From JBGOTP01 sp963717075 (lineage in GTDB: Bacteria > Acidobacteriota > Vicinamibacteria > Vicinamibacterales > CAVVIG01): a stretch of 64,000 nucleotides of DNA. Positions 9,289 to 17,797 of this stretch are shown piece after piece; position 1 is the first letter of the stretch; each line of letters begins with the position of its first letter. The notes under the pieces are model-generated. The model made no database searches, was not told the origin of the DNA, and was given only the letters and a program-made list of their open reading frames with translations. Location of the stretch: contig CAVQVI010000002.1 in the NCBI GenBank assembly GCA_963717075.1, positions 1 to 64,000 on the forward strand, read 5' to 3'. Position numbers and translations under genes: made by a program.

Positions 9289-9497
9289 GTGCTCCGCAAA
9301 TATTCCGTCCGCCCGTTGATCTGAGCCTGCGATGAGTTCGGTCGCGTCACGAGAGGGACCGCCGAGCCCGAGCGGCTACGATACGGGGAGCATGTCGAAC
9401 CGTCGGCCTTCCTTCCCCCGCACCGGTTACCGCTTGCTGGAGGACCTGCTCGCGCTGGTCCGGCTGGGCCTGACGGCCCGGGCGCAACTGGCGGCGG
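9289..9497 (+). mobile_element. ISd relic (left end and transposase N-terminus)
   Basis: Starts TGTGCTCCGCAAATATTCCG and encodes MSNRRPSFPRTGYRLLEDLL, ALVRLGLTARAQLAA, the N-terminus of an integrase-core transposase also seen at 40425-40850 and, inverted, at 34190-34366. Cut off at about 9497 where the next gene's 3' end begins. Confidence 0.65.
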
Positions 9498-10682
9498 TTA
9501 CTTGTGGGTCTTCGCCCAGTCCTCCGCTCGTTGTCTCATTTCCTGCAATCGGGGACGGCGGTCTGCGGCTTCGGCCTGCGCAGCTTTCAAGGCATACGCT
9601 TCGTCCGCACGGCCTGCACTCAATTGACCAACGATACCGTAGTTGCCCTCGTGGCAGGCGTTTTCGGGCATCAGCAGATCATCTGGCTCCTTGGTCAGAG
9701 GACGAAGGACCGTATACGGCCTGACGTAGGTCTTGGGATCCTCGATCGTGTAGCGGTACTCGATCATGTCGGGGCTGACGCGGGTGAATCGCTCGATCAT
9801 TCGCACCGTATCGCCCGGCCCAAGGTGACTACCGCTGGGCATCCCGAACGGAGACCGGCTCGGCATCACCGGGCCGCCGTCCTGCTGCGTGTTGAGATGC
9901 GTCGTCTCGACCACCAGTGTCGATCCCTCCCAATGGCCGCGCGACATGCCGAGCCACGTTTGAACATCACGGCTGGGCAGTGGACGCCCATCCAACGGGA
10001 CAATAATCGGATCGTTCGCATTCAGCGTGAATACCATGATCGCCACTTTTCCGGGGGTCTGGATAATCTGCTTGATGGTGCCTGTTCCGCCTGCAAACCG
10101 CACGAACGCACCCAGGAGACAGCGTTCGCTCAGGTTGCGATCCTCCCAGCCGTCGGCTTCCCCTCGCCCTTGCCGCGCCGCTTCTCTCGTCTCGAGCCGC
10201 TTCACCGCATCTAATGTCAGCGGCGGCAGTCGGCCGTCTGGCGGGTCAACCACCAGCGAGGTTCGGTTCCACGGTGTTTGGCGCTCCGGTCCTGAGTCGA
10301 CCCAAAAGCGGTTGTACTCCTCGCCTTTAATTCCTTTCTCATGCGAGTTCGCCGCCGCTTTCTTGATTTCCGGAAATGCAGGATCCGCATCGTCGGCTGG
10401 CGCGGTGGGCGCCTTCGGGGCACGCAGCTTCGCGGCTACCTCCTGATCGGTGAGCAATTCCCGGTTTCCCAATTCCTTCGGGCGCTCCATCGGCGTCCCA
10501 GTCTCCGCCATGTTCCACTTGCCCTGCAGGTCGGGATCGCCCCACGCCGTTTTGGGCGCGGTCCAGCTCGTGCGAGCACCGCCCGCGGACGGTGCCTGAG
10601 CCGACACCGATCCGAGGTTTGGTAAAGCCAGTGGGAGGGCGCCGGCCGCAAGGGCGACTGACGCGAGTAGTCCGTACCTCAT
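9498..10682 (-). CDS. secreted protein of the WGDPDLQG family (acidobacterial, unknown role)
   Basis: 394 residues. N-terminal signal peptide MRYGLLASVALAAGALPLAL, processed near SAQAP. Then the family motif TAWGDPDLQGKWNMAETGTP, NRTSLVVDPPDGRLPPLTLD, and a beta-rich half with WLGMSRGHWEGSTLVVETTH and MIEYRYTIEDPKTYVRPYTV. The C-terminus is a charged helix with an AEAADRRPRLQEMRQ stretch. Paralogue of 10748-11611 and 12416-13177 on the same strand. Function unknown. Its stop abuts an ISd relic without visible loss. Confidence 0.75.
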   Translation of the reverse strand: MRYGLLASVALAAGALPLALPNLGSVSAQAPSAGGARTSWTAPKTAWGDPDLQGKWNMAETGTPMERPKELGNRELLTDQEVAAKLRAPKAPTAPADDADPAFPEIKKAAANSHEKGIKGEEYNRFWVDSGPERQTPWNRTSLVVDPPDGRLPPLTLDAVKRLETREAARQGRGEADGWEDRNLSERCLLGAFVRFAGGTGTIKQIIQTPGKVAIMVFTLNANDPIIVPLDGRPLPSRDVQTWLGMSRGHWEGSTLVVETTHLNTQQDGGPVMPSRSPFGMPSGSHLGPGDTVRMIERFTRVSPDMIEYRYTIEDPKTYVRPYTVLRPLTKEPDDLLMPENACHEGNYGIVGQLSAGRADEAYALKAAQAEAADRRPRLQEMRQRAEDWAKTHK

Positions 10683-10747
10683 AAATTGCTCCTTGTCAGA
10701 AATCCGGCACTCGGTTCAGCACAACTCGAAGCCATGAGCTGCCGGGC

Positions 10748-11611
10748 TCATCGGCTCGTCTTCTTGCGAAGGGTGCCGTACATGTAATCTTCAACAAACT
10801 CGACGCACCGCAGTTCCATCACTTCAGCATTCGGCTCTTTTAGACGATACAGAGGAAAGCGGATCTTCAACGGTCGCGTAAAAGTCTCGGGATCTTCCAA
10901 CGTGGCTTCATACAGCAGGTGGTCCGGGCCGGTGGCCGTATACCGCTCCACGACCCGAAGCTTGTCGCTCGCAAAGTTGCCCGCACGGTCCAACCAGCTG
11001 TGGCCGTTCTGCTCCGTCACCTCCACCACGAGCGTGTCGCCCTCCCAGTGGCCATTCGACCATCCCATCCAGGTGGGCACCGGCGACGGCTTATGGTTCT
11101 TCAACGCGATGCTGCGAGTGCCAGCCCTGTACTCAAACGTCATCAGGATCTGATCGTTCGTCTGCAGAATCTCGAAGGGATACGGCATGTACATGGCCCG
11201 CGGGACGCCAGGGAGATAACACTTGGCTTCAGGATCGGCGGAATCGTGGAGGTTCTGGGGGTCGATGGTGAGTCGCTTCTCCGCATTCGCCTTTTTCTGT
11301 ACCAGCGCTTGCGGCTTGTAGGGAATCTGATTGCCTTCAACGATGCCCTTCCCCGGTGGCTGGACTCCCCATGCCCCAACGATACGAGCGGCCGGACCCG
11401 GCCCAGCGGGGTGATCGAGAATGTCCCAGTTCGCCGTGGTGATCGCCTGCCATATCCCATTGAAATTGGGATTCTGTGTGCCCACCAGTCGCGCGGGTCG
11501 ATAGGCCGCGGACTGACCTTCGGCGGGATGTGTTCCCGAGAGGATCGCCGCACCGATCCCGAGTACCATTACAACGACCGCGGACGAACCGCGCCGAAAC
11601 AAACGTCCCAT
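10748..11611 (-). CDS. secreted WGDPDLQG-related protein
   Basis: About 287 residues from MGRLFRRGSSAVVVMVLGIG (signal peptide ending near GQSA); the alternative start six codons earlier (11629) lacks the GAGGGGG-type site that precedes 11611. Shares with its paralogues NFNGIWQAITTANWDI in place of the LQG motif, PYPFEILQTNDQILMTFEYR, TWMGWSNGHWEGDTLVVEVT and LLYEATLEDPETFTRPLKIR. Likely exported; role unknown. Same strand as and 65 bp from the upstream-lying paralogue, so probably cotranscribed with the DUF6152 gene behind it. Confidence 0.75.
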   Translation of the reverse strand: MGRLFRRGSSAVVVMVLGIGAAILSGTHPAEGQSAAYRPARLVGTQNPNFNGIWQAITTANWDILDHPAGPGPAARIVGAWGVQPPGKGIVEGNQIPYKPQALVQKKANAEKRLTIDPQNLHDSADPEAKCYLPGVPRAMYMPYPFEILQTNDQILMTFEYRAGTRSIALKNHKPSPVPTWMGWSNGHWEGDTLVVEVTEQNGHSWLDRAGNFASDKLRVVERYTATGPDHLLYEATLEDPETFTRPLKIRFPLYRLKEPNAEVMELRCVEFVEDYMYGTLRKKTSR

Positions 11612-11678
11612 CGTTTTTGACCCCCTCACGTGTACGTCAGGGCATGGCTGCCCGCAAGTACGACAGCTGTTGCAGAGA

Positions 11679-12116
11679 TCACTTTTTCTCCGTTGGATCT
11701 CGCCCGTCGGACGGAGCGCCAGTCCCCGACGAACCCATGAACAGTTTGCGGCCGTTCGGCAACGTCAGGTCGCGACCGTTTGCTCGCAACGGATTGCCTT
11801 TCGCCCGATACCCTTCGACCAGGATCTCGGTGCCGGCAGGCAAGGAGTCCTTCGTGAATCCGCGGCGCAGTAAAACGGTGGGGTTACCACCTTCGATCAT
11901 CCAGCGATCAACTTTCCCATCCGCGTTCTTCACATCGACGTGAATCCACGAATGAGGATTGATCCATTCCACCTTGGCGACGGTTCCGCGCAGCGTGATC
12001 GGTTGATTCGCGTCGAATTCGGCCGAAAACGCATGATGCGCCGACACCCCCTGGGGAAGCATCAGGACCAGACCCGCACATGCAAACACAGTGGCCACAG
12101 TCCAAGTCGTCTTCAT
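11679..12116 (-). CDS. DUF6152 family secreted protein
   Basis: 145 residues. Signal peptide MKTTWTVATVFACAGLVLML to SAHH; mature protein begins HHAFSAEFDANQPITLRGTV, the DUF6152 signature, followed by AKVEWINPHSWIHVDVKNAD and GTEILVEGYRAKGNPLRANG. An OB-fold-like small secreted domain, function unknown, habitually next to WGDPDLQG proteins in Vicinamibacteria. First gene of a minus-strand trio with 10748-11611 and 9498-10682. Confidence 0.85.
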   Translation of the reverse strand: MKTTWTVATVFACAGLVLMLPQGVSAHHAFSAEFDANQPITLRGTVAKVEWINPHSWIHVDVKNADGKVDRWMIEGGNPTVLLRRGFTKDSLPAGTEILVEGYRAKGNPLRANGRDLTLPNGRKLFMGSSGTGAPSDGRDPTEKK

Positions 12117-12415
12117 AGCGTTACCCTCTCATTCATGAGCGCATAGGCGCCCCAAGTGCCCCGCGGGATACGTTCACCTCGCGACATATCCTTCTCCGAT
12201 CGCTGTCTCACCGAACCGCTGTCTTTCGAAGCCGCAGGTCCTGTTGCGAGCCGCCGGTAGAACGGCATTCGCAGGGTCCACGGCCCGATCGATCCGGAAC
12301 TCCTCGAGTCATGTCGCGATTGACGATGCCACCCATGATCTGCACGACGGTTCGCACGTCACGAACAAACCAGGATACCCTTCCGTTTACCGCGTCGCGT
12401 CAGTGCTTCCTCAGC

Positions 12416-13177
12416 TCACCGCTGTTCCTGTTTCTTCGGAGCCCCAGGGGCCTCAGCCTGCTCCAGCGCGCGGCCGGCCCGCAACATGTTTGGCCCCATC
12501 CATTGCCGGAGGCGCGGGCCGAGATGTGGACGTCCGTCGAGCGGGATGATGCGAACATCGTGGATCATCTCGACAAGGATCGCCACATACTCGGGCGTCT
12601 GCACAATCTGATAGTTGTGGTTGTAGAACCCCGGTATCATCGCGCCAGGCAGGCCGCGTGTAATACACCGGTCAAACGGGTTCAAATCCCCCCAGGAGCC
12701 CGGCCGCTCCGGCCGCCTCCGCGCTTCGAGGCCCTCCGCATATTCATGCGCCGCCGGCGTCAAGGCTGGCAGCTTCCCGTCCGGGGGATCCACAATCAGC
12801 GCCGTTTGACCGCTGCCTCCTTCGCCTACCCCGCGTTCGCGTGCCCCGCGTTCAGTCCAGAAATCGTTGTAAGCGCCGACATCGCCGGGGATGCGCTGGC
12901 CATCCCTGGATCGGGTTGCCGCAGCCGGACCACTGGGTCGCTCGAAGGGCGTCGACGAAGCGTTCGTCCATATGCCCTGCAGGTCGGGATGACCCCACGT
13001 TGTGCGGGGCGCTGTCTTTGCGTCCCCTGCCGCCGCCTTCGTCGGCGCCAGCTGGCCGGCCTGGCCAGCGGCCAGGCTGGGGCTCAGCGACACGGCCACA
13101 GCGAGTACTGCCAGAGCACCGAGTGACGCGAACTGCCCGCGACGTATCCTCACCAGGTGCCCCTCCGCTTGTCGCAC
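12416..13177 (-). CDS. secreted WGDPDLQG-family protein, C-terminally truncated
   Basis: 253 residues with signal peptide (RGQFASLGALAVLAVAVSLS), motif TTWGHPDLQGIWTNASSTPF, ALIVDPPDGKLPALTPAAHE, NPFDRCITRGLPGAMIPGFY and ILVEMIHDVRIIPLDGRP. The paralogues continue after WMG with S-R-G-x-WEGDTLVVE and about 150 more residues; here the frame leaves the family after LRQWMGPN and ends in an unrelated tail. So the gene is probably a truncated or frameshifted remnant. The 250 bp downstream show no continuation that I can read. Confidence 0.6.
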   Translation of the reverse strand: MRQAEGHLVRIRRGQFASLGALAVLAVAVSLSPSLAAGQAGQLAPTKAAAGDAKTAPRTTWGHPDLQGIWTNASSTPFERPSGPAAATRSRDGQRIPGDVGAYNDFWTERGARERGVGEGGSGQTALIVDPPDGKLPALTPAAHEYAEGLEARRRPERPGSWGDLNPFDRCITRGLPGAMIPGFYNHNYQIVQTPEYVAILVEMIHDVRIIPLDGRPHLGPRLRQWMGPNMLRAGRALEQAEAPGAPKKQEQR

Positions 13178-13304
13178 ACCCTTACTCCGCCAACAGCATT
13201 ATGCCATTATGCCAACAGCCCGGCGTCGAGCCCTGCCAGTCCAACAAACGTGGCGCTCGGCCTCATGTATTCGTACTCCTAGTGCACGCCATGGATGTGC
13301 TCCT

Positions 13305-13735
13305 TCATCGTCGTGCCGCCGATATCCCCTTGAACACGAATTTCTGGGCGCGATTGTTCGGATCGGATTCCGCGGTGTACAGGTTTCCCTTCGAATCGAC
13401 CGCGAGATTGTGGATGCCCTGAAAATCTCCGCGGCCGGGACTCCTGGTTCCAAACGAGTCGACGACTTGCAGCGTCTTGCGCCTGACGATCACGACGTGC
13501 GAATTGCTGTAATCCGCCACGTAGATGAACTGCTGTTGCTTGTCTGCGGAAAAGGCGATCCCCGACACCGTCCTCCCGCAGGACAGCAGGCGCCGGTTCC
13601 TCGAGAGGGATCGGGCCCGCAGCAATTCGGGACCGTGCACGGCGTCAAGGTTTCGGACGACGGTCTCGTCTATGTCGCCGACCGCAACAACCAGCGCATT
13701 CAGTACTTGAATCAAGTGTTCATCGACCGGAACGA
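13305..13735. pseudogene. NHL-repeat propeller gene broken by a local inversion
   Basis: Plus strand 13605-13735 reads GSGPQQFGTVHGVKVSDDGL then VYVADRNNQRIQ, the N-ward part of an acidobacterial NHL propeller. The C-ward part is on the minus strand at 13575-13305: GIAFSADKQQQFIYVADYSN ... GDFQGIHNLAVDSKGNLYTA ... NRAQKFVFKGI. In intact relatives these follow each other in one frame, so the segment is inverted head to head near 13575-13605 and the gene cannot work. Confidence 0.7.
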
Positions 13736-13766
13736 GTCGCCCGATCCTTCGCCCGCGGGCAGCGAC

Positions 13767-13858
13767 GGGGTGGTCGTCCGGGCGTGCTCGCGGAGATCCG
13801 GCGTCTGGTGGTGCGCATGGCCGAGGAGAATCCCCCGTGGGGCTACGTGTGGGCGACG
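13767..13858 (+). mobile_element. ISa transposase fragment
   Basis: Reads RRGVLAEIRRLVVRMAEENP then PWGYVWAT, matching the segment before the DDE core of the intact ISa transposase (VLVEIRRLVVRMAEENPTWG). Only about 30 codons remain. It lies beside the inverted NHL gene and may mark the rearrangement. Confidence 0.65.
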
Positions 13859-14168
13859 GATGCGACCGCAACTTCCAACACTCTCGCCGTATCGACCGGT
13901 TGAATGCCGTGCGCTCAGTGGGCTGAGTGAACCTGGGCCCTGATACAGGCCGAATCACAGGAACGCGAGTTCTTTCAGAAGTGCTTGCAGCACGAGTAGG
14001 AATTTGCCACCCACAGGTCGACGCGCTGAGTTGCTGCACGAACGCGCGGCGGGTGGAGTTTCTGGTAGGGACAGCCGAGAACGAGCGGTATGCTAACCGC
14101 TTACACGGCCCGAATGCTTCTTATCGTCATCAGGCTGTTACTCGAGTAGACATTCCAGGGAGGGTCAG

Positions 14169-15643
14169 ATGCCAGCGCGTCAGTTTCGGCCCCGCCACGT
14201 GCTGATTCCGCCGATTGTGGCGGCGGCGTGTCTCTATGCGGCTGCGGCATCTGCAGCCGACAATTGGCCTCGCTTCCGAGGGCCCAACGCGGGCGCCATT
14301 CCCGACAATGCCGCGCTTCCTGAACGGTGGAGCGCCACCGAGAATGTCGCCTGGAAGGTGGACGTGCCCGGACTGGGGTGGAGCTCGCCCATTGTCTGGG
14401 ACGACTATGTCTTCGTCACGGCCGTCCTGAGCAACGATGCGAGGCCGGTACCAGGTCAGGACATCTTCGAAGAAGGCAAGTCGCCGAGTTACCGTGGAGG
14501 TATGCAAACCGAGCCCAGCGGTCTCTACCAATGGATGCTCTACGCGATCGATTTCGAGACGGGACAGATCCGCTGGCAGCGAGAGCTGCATAGGGGGACG
14601 CCCCTTTTCAAACGGCATCCGAAGAACACGCACGCGTCGGAAACGCCGGTCACAGACGGCAAGCGTGTCTACGTCTTCCATGCAAGTGCCGGCTTGTTCG
14701 CGGTGGACTTCGCAGGGAAAATCGCGTGGTCCCGCCAAGTCGCTCCTCCCGCGGGCCTCGAGGACCAGGCGACGAAGACGTCGGCCGTTTCGGAGCGCGA
14801 CGCCGATGGCGACATCGCCGCCATGTTCAGCAATCTCGGCGCAGCGGCCTCGCCTGCGCTGTACAAGGACCGGGTCTTCGTCACCTCGGACCACTCGCCG
14901 CGCGCGTGGATGATAGCCGCCTACAGCACCGCTGACGGCAAGGAGCTCTGGCGCGTGGATTTCCCGAAGCAGCAACAGGCGTATGGATGGGCCACCCCTT
15001 TCGTTTGGGAGAACGAGCGCCGCACCGAAATCATCGCAGCCGGAGATCTCCGCGTCCGCTCATTCGATATCAACGGCCGGCTGCTCTGGGAACTGAAAGG
15101 GCTTTCCACCAACACCACACCGACGCCGTTCGCGGCGGGGGGCTTCTCTACGTATCGTCCGGCGCCCCGGTCAGGCCAGTGCGGCCGGTGTATGCGATTC
15201 GCCCGGGCGCGAGCGGCGACATTTCGCTGAAAGAGGGCGAGACCCACAACCAATTCGTCGTCTGGTCCCAGCAGACCGCGGCAACGTACATGCCCTCGGC
15301 GCTGGTCTACCGCGATCTTCTGTACAGCGTGTACTCACAGGGTTTCCTGACGTGCCATGACGCAAAAACGGGCGAGCAGCGTTATGGACGGAAGCGCATC
15401 GACCCGGCGGCCAGCGGGTTCACGGCTTCGCCCTGGGCGTACAACGGAAAAATATTCGCGGCGAGCGAAGACGGCGACACGTTCGTCATCGAAGCAGGTC
15501 CGGAGTACAGGCTTGTCGGCAAGAATTCACTCGGGGAGATGATCATCGCGACGCCGGCAATCGTGCGGAACAGTCTGATCGTCCGGACCGTCGGCCGCCT
15601 CTATCGCATCGCCGACGTATCGAAACGATCCAAATCGAGATAG
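14169..15643 (+). pseudogene. PQQ-like beta-propeller secreted protein, one frameshift
   Basis: ATG preceded by GGGAGGG. Signal peptide (VLIPPIVAAACLYAAAASAA), then DNWPRFRGPNAGAIPDNAAL, the usual opening of PQQ-like (YncE/BamB-like) propellers, with blades such as VAWKVDVPGLGWSSPIVWDD and YGWATPFVWENERRTEIIAA. The frame breaks in a run of six G at about 15137-15142; reading resumes as LLYVSSGAPVRPVRPVYAIR and ends at 15643 (about 490 residues in all). Probably periplasmic; no catalytic PQQ-dehydrogenase residues recognised. The homopolymer position makes a sequencing error plausible. Confidence 0.75.
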
Positions 15644-15737
15644 AGAACATGGTTGCCGCGGTCACACCCTGTGCGTGGCGAATTCCCAAATTCCTCAGCA
15701 TCTTCTTGGGGGATAGCGATCTTGCTACGATCGTCGG

Positions 15738-15850
15738 GTGCGCGATCTGGCCGTCCTTTTTCTGCATCTGCTGGCGACCGTCGCCCGACTGGCCGGTCCC
15801 GGCGGCGCGCGTTCCGTAGTCGCGGAATCTGTGCTCGTGAAGCACACCGC
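15738..15850 (+). mobile_element. ISb-type transposase N-terminal fragment
   Basis: Reads MRDLAVLFLHLLATVARLAG then PGGARSVVAESVLVKH, equivalent to the first 40 residues of the ISb transposase. After it, 15915-16041 is an open stretch (TLPVARAVITEILTAHFFVT ... MLKLREIQLRI, stop) that I cannot assign. Confidence 0.6.
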
Positions 15851-16102
15851 AACGCGAGCTCTCACAGGAGTGCTTGGCACAATGGGGAATTTGCCACTGA
15901 CAGCGCCGTGGCGCCCAAGTGCCAACGCTCCCGGTGGCCCGTGCCGTGATCACCGAGATCCTCACCGCACATTTCTTTGTGACGCAGCCGCACTACTTAG
16001 AAACCATGCTGAAACTCCGCGAGATTCAGCTTCGAATCTGACAAAGTCGTACGAGGCGACACTCACTTGGCCGCTGGGTGGTCTTACGGATCGTTACGGC
16101 TG

Positions 16103-16492
16103 TCAGATCGCTCGCCCGACATCGGTCTTGGTGAAATCATCGCCCTTGAACAGGAGCGGTTCGCCGGACGCGCGAGCCAGCGCGTACGCGAACACGTCAC
16201 CGAAATTGAGGCCGGCGGCGTGACGGCCCTTGCCGAAGCGCCGGTAAGCCCTTCTCGCTTCGGACACATGTTCCGTGTCGACGGGAACCACCACGACCTC
16301 GGCCTTTTGGATGAGCGCATCGAGTTCGCGCCCGCCTGGCTCGCCCTTCCGGGCCTCGATTACCAGGGCCGTTTCGAGCAGAGTGGCGGCTGAAACCAGA
16401 CGAGTCGCATCTTCCTCAACCGCCGCGCGGAATTCCTCGGCCTCCGGTTCGTCCAGCAGAAGTGCGAGCAGCGCGGACGTGTCGAGTACCAT
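16103..16492 (-). CDS. vapC: VapC-type PIN-domain ribonuclease toxin
   Basis: 129 residues. PIN motifs: MVLDTSALLALLLDEPEAEE (Asp4), SAATLLETALVIEARKG (Glu), GLNFGDVFAYALARASGEP (Asp) and LLFKGDDFTKTDV (Asp cluster). Metal-dependent RNase that cuts tRNA or rRNA when freed from its antitoxin. Its start overlaps the antitoxin stop by one base (TGATG), indicating translational coupling. The module lies 330 bp left of att2. Confidence 0.88.
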   Translation of the reverse strand: MVLDTSALLALLLDEPEAEEFRAAVEEDATRLVSAATLLETALVIEARKGEPGGRELDALIQKAEVVVVPVDTEHVSEARRAYRRFGKGRHAAGLNFGDVFAYALARASGEPLLFKGDDFTKTDVGRAI

Positions 16493-16746
16493 CAGCGGGG
16501 CAACCCCCGCTCGTCGTAGCCGAGAATTTCTTCACCAGATCGGTCGTCGAGCGTCGGCAGTTGGGCACAGCGCTGTGCGATCTCGCGGAGTTCGTCGCGC
16601 AGGCGCCGGCGCTTGGATCGGCCCCGCAGCCGAGCGAGGCGTTCCCTCAACGCGACCACGACGGCCGCGGTGAGCGTCTCGCCCGTGCGGGCGGCCACTT
16701 CCCGGGCTAGGCGGTCGGCTTCAGGGTCTTTTAGGCTCAGCGCCAT
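16492..16746 (-). CDS. vapB: VapB-type antitoxin
   Basis: 84 residues: MALSLKDPEADRLAREVAAR, TGETLTAAVVVALRERLARL then basic RGRSKRRRLRDELREIA. This is the Rv0623/PSK-type VapB layout, with an RHH-like N-terminus that binds the operator and a C-terminal tail (DDRSGEEILGYDERGLP) that blocks the VapC active site. Directly upstream of and coupled to vapC. Confidence 0.85.
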   Translation of the reverse strand: MALSLKDPEADRLAREVAARTGETLTAAVVVALRERLARLRGRSKRRRLRDELREIAQRCAQLPTLDDRSGEEILGYDERGLPR

Positions 16747-16753
16747 GGCTCCT

Positions 16754-16780
16754 CATGTCTAGAAATATACCACATGTCTA
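16754..16780 (-). promoter_or_regulatory. candidate vapBC operator/promoter
   Basis: Direct repeats CATGTCTA at 16754-16761 and 16773-16780 (19 bp apart) immediately upstream of vapB, in an AT-rich stretch (TAGAAATATACCACATG) unlike the GC-rich surroundings. Probably the VapB-VapC autoregulatory site overlapping the promoter. Confidence 0.5.
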
Positions 16781-16939
16781 TATTGGCGGAGTGTGCCAGG
16801 AGGTGTGCATGGCGAACCGCAAATTCTCGAGCATTTCTGGGTTTTCGCGAGGATGTGATCTGGTCATTCGGCGATGGTGAATTCGAGAGAAAGGGCGGTG
16901 ATCATCGAGAGAGCGTGCCGTTTTCGTGCCGTTTGGTGA

Positions 16940-17060
16940 ACGCAACGTCCGGCAACAAGCAGCAACTTGAAGCACGACACCGCAACTCTCAACATTCAGA
17001 AGTGAAAGCGTTTAGGCTCCTAACAGCAACAGTCGGCAACTCTCGGCAACACGCAGCAAC
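16940..17060. repeat. CRGCAAC repeats phased at 10 bp, left of att2
   Basis: Copies of (C/A)(G/A/C)GCAAC or close variants start at 16940, 16950, 16960 and 16980 and again at 17024, 17034, 17044 and 17054, each one helical turn apart; the last ends 15 bp before the att2 core. Likely arm-type integrase sites of a recombinase different from the TGAACAAT group. Confidence 0.55.
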
Positions 17061-17075
17061 TCGACCGAAACCACG

Positions 17076-17120
17076 CTGTTAACCGGAGGGTTGCTGGTTC
17101 GAATCCAGCCTGAGGAGCCA
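17076..17120 (+). repeat. att2: 3' half of tRNA-Asn(GUU)
   Basis: Same 45 bases as att1, with no 5' tRNA half. It separates a vapBC module on its left from an integrase 3' end on its right. Confidence 0.9.
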
Positions 17121-17149
17121 ATCTTTTCAGGTATGTCTCAGGAAGGACA

Positions 17150-17295
17150 TCAATGAGTTAGCTCCGCGCCCGTTTCCGATTTGTGAACAATAGTGAACAA
17201 TTCGGATCCGACTTTGTCGACGGCCGTCCGCAGTGCGCCGTCGATTACCTGCGTGTACACATTCCGCGTCGTGTCGACTTTAGCGTGGCCTGTAA
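17150..17295 (-). pseudogene. tyrosine integrase C-terminal remnant
   Basis: Reads LTGHAKVDTTRNVYTQVIDG, with the GHAKVDTTRNVY box that carries the catalytic His/Arg context and Tyr of tyrosine recombinases, then ALRTAVDKVGSELFTIVHKS and a stop near 17150. Its 3' end faces att2, the normal layout of a tRNA-integrating island. ISb-type DNA begins at 17296, removing the rest. TGAACAAT pairs at 17184-17191 and 17194-17201 (period 10) lie inside its last codons. Confidence 0.75.
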
Positions 17296-17410
17296 GTCTC
17301 GAATTCGTTGTCAGGCCGCGACTGGGAGCTGGACCAGGCCCTGCAGTGAGAGACCCAACGCACATTGTTGAGATCGACAAGGGCTACCGTGTGTCCACCG
17401 GGAACCCGAC
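17296..17410 (-). mobile_element. ISb right-end remnant
   Basis: Begins GTCTCGAATTCGTTGTCAGG as at 5364 and 29886, and encodes the transposase tail (DLNNVRWVSHCRAW) in the minus strand. Only about 115 bp remain. It sits exactly where it cuts the integrase. Confidence 0.7.
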
Positions 17411-17511
17411 CGTCGCGATCGAGTCGACGCGCGACTGCCAACCGCTTCGTCATCTGCTGTTTTTCGATGGGTTCCGAGCGGCCATGACCGCTCGTCACGT
17501 GGGCACGCTTG

Positions 17512-17547
17512 TTGACCCTGGCCCACCTGGCATATACTGATGTATAC
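17512..17547 (+). promoter_or_regulatory. vapBC promoter with palindromic operator
   Basis: TTGACC at 17512-17517 and TATACT at 17533-17538 (15-bp spacing, rather short). The -10 overlaps the inverted repeat TATAC-TGAT-GTATA (17533-17546), as expected for an autoregulated TA operator. Confidence 0.55.
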
Positions 17548-17569
17548 GGCACCCATTGGAGGTCCAACG

Positions 17570-17797
17570 ATGCAGCGACGAGCCAAGGTGTTTATGAACA
17601 ACCGGAGCCAGGCCGTCCGGCTGCCGAAAGAGTTTCAATTCGACACCGAGGAAGTGTTCATCCGTAAGGAGGGTGAGGATGTCATCCTGTCGCCTCGCCC
17701 GACGGATTGGGCATCGTATCTCGAGAATGGTCCTGTCGCGTCTGACGCGTACATGACGAACGTCGAGGACCTGCCCGTCCAGGAGCGCGAGCCCTGA
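17570..17797 (+). CDS. vapB: VapB antitoxin, AbrB-like swapped-hairpin type
   Basis: 75 residues starting MQRRAKVFMNNRSQAVRLPK, with GGAGG eight bases before this ATG, which decides against the longer frame. The opening is the classic AbrB/MazE fold of VapB: a DNA-binding beta-hairpin with SQAVRLPKEFQF and EEVFIRKEGEDVILSPRP. The C-terminal tail (MTNVEDLPVQEREP) would bind VapC. One-base overlap with vapC. Confidence 0.88.
   Translation: MQRRAKVFMNNRSQAVRLPKEFQFDTEEVFIRKEGEDVILSPRPTDWASYLENGPVASDAYMTNVEDLPVQEREP

Noticed and set aside
15543..16393. ORFs overlapping the vapBC promoter and 15.5-16.1 kb as genes
   Set aside because: They are out-of-frame shadows of the PQQ-like gene, an ISb fragment and vapC; only a short unassigned stretch at 15915-16041 looks coding-like.
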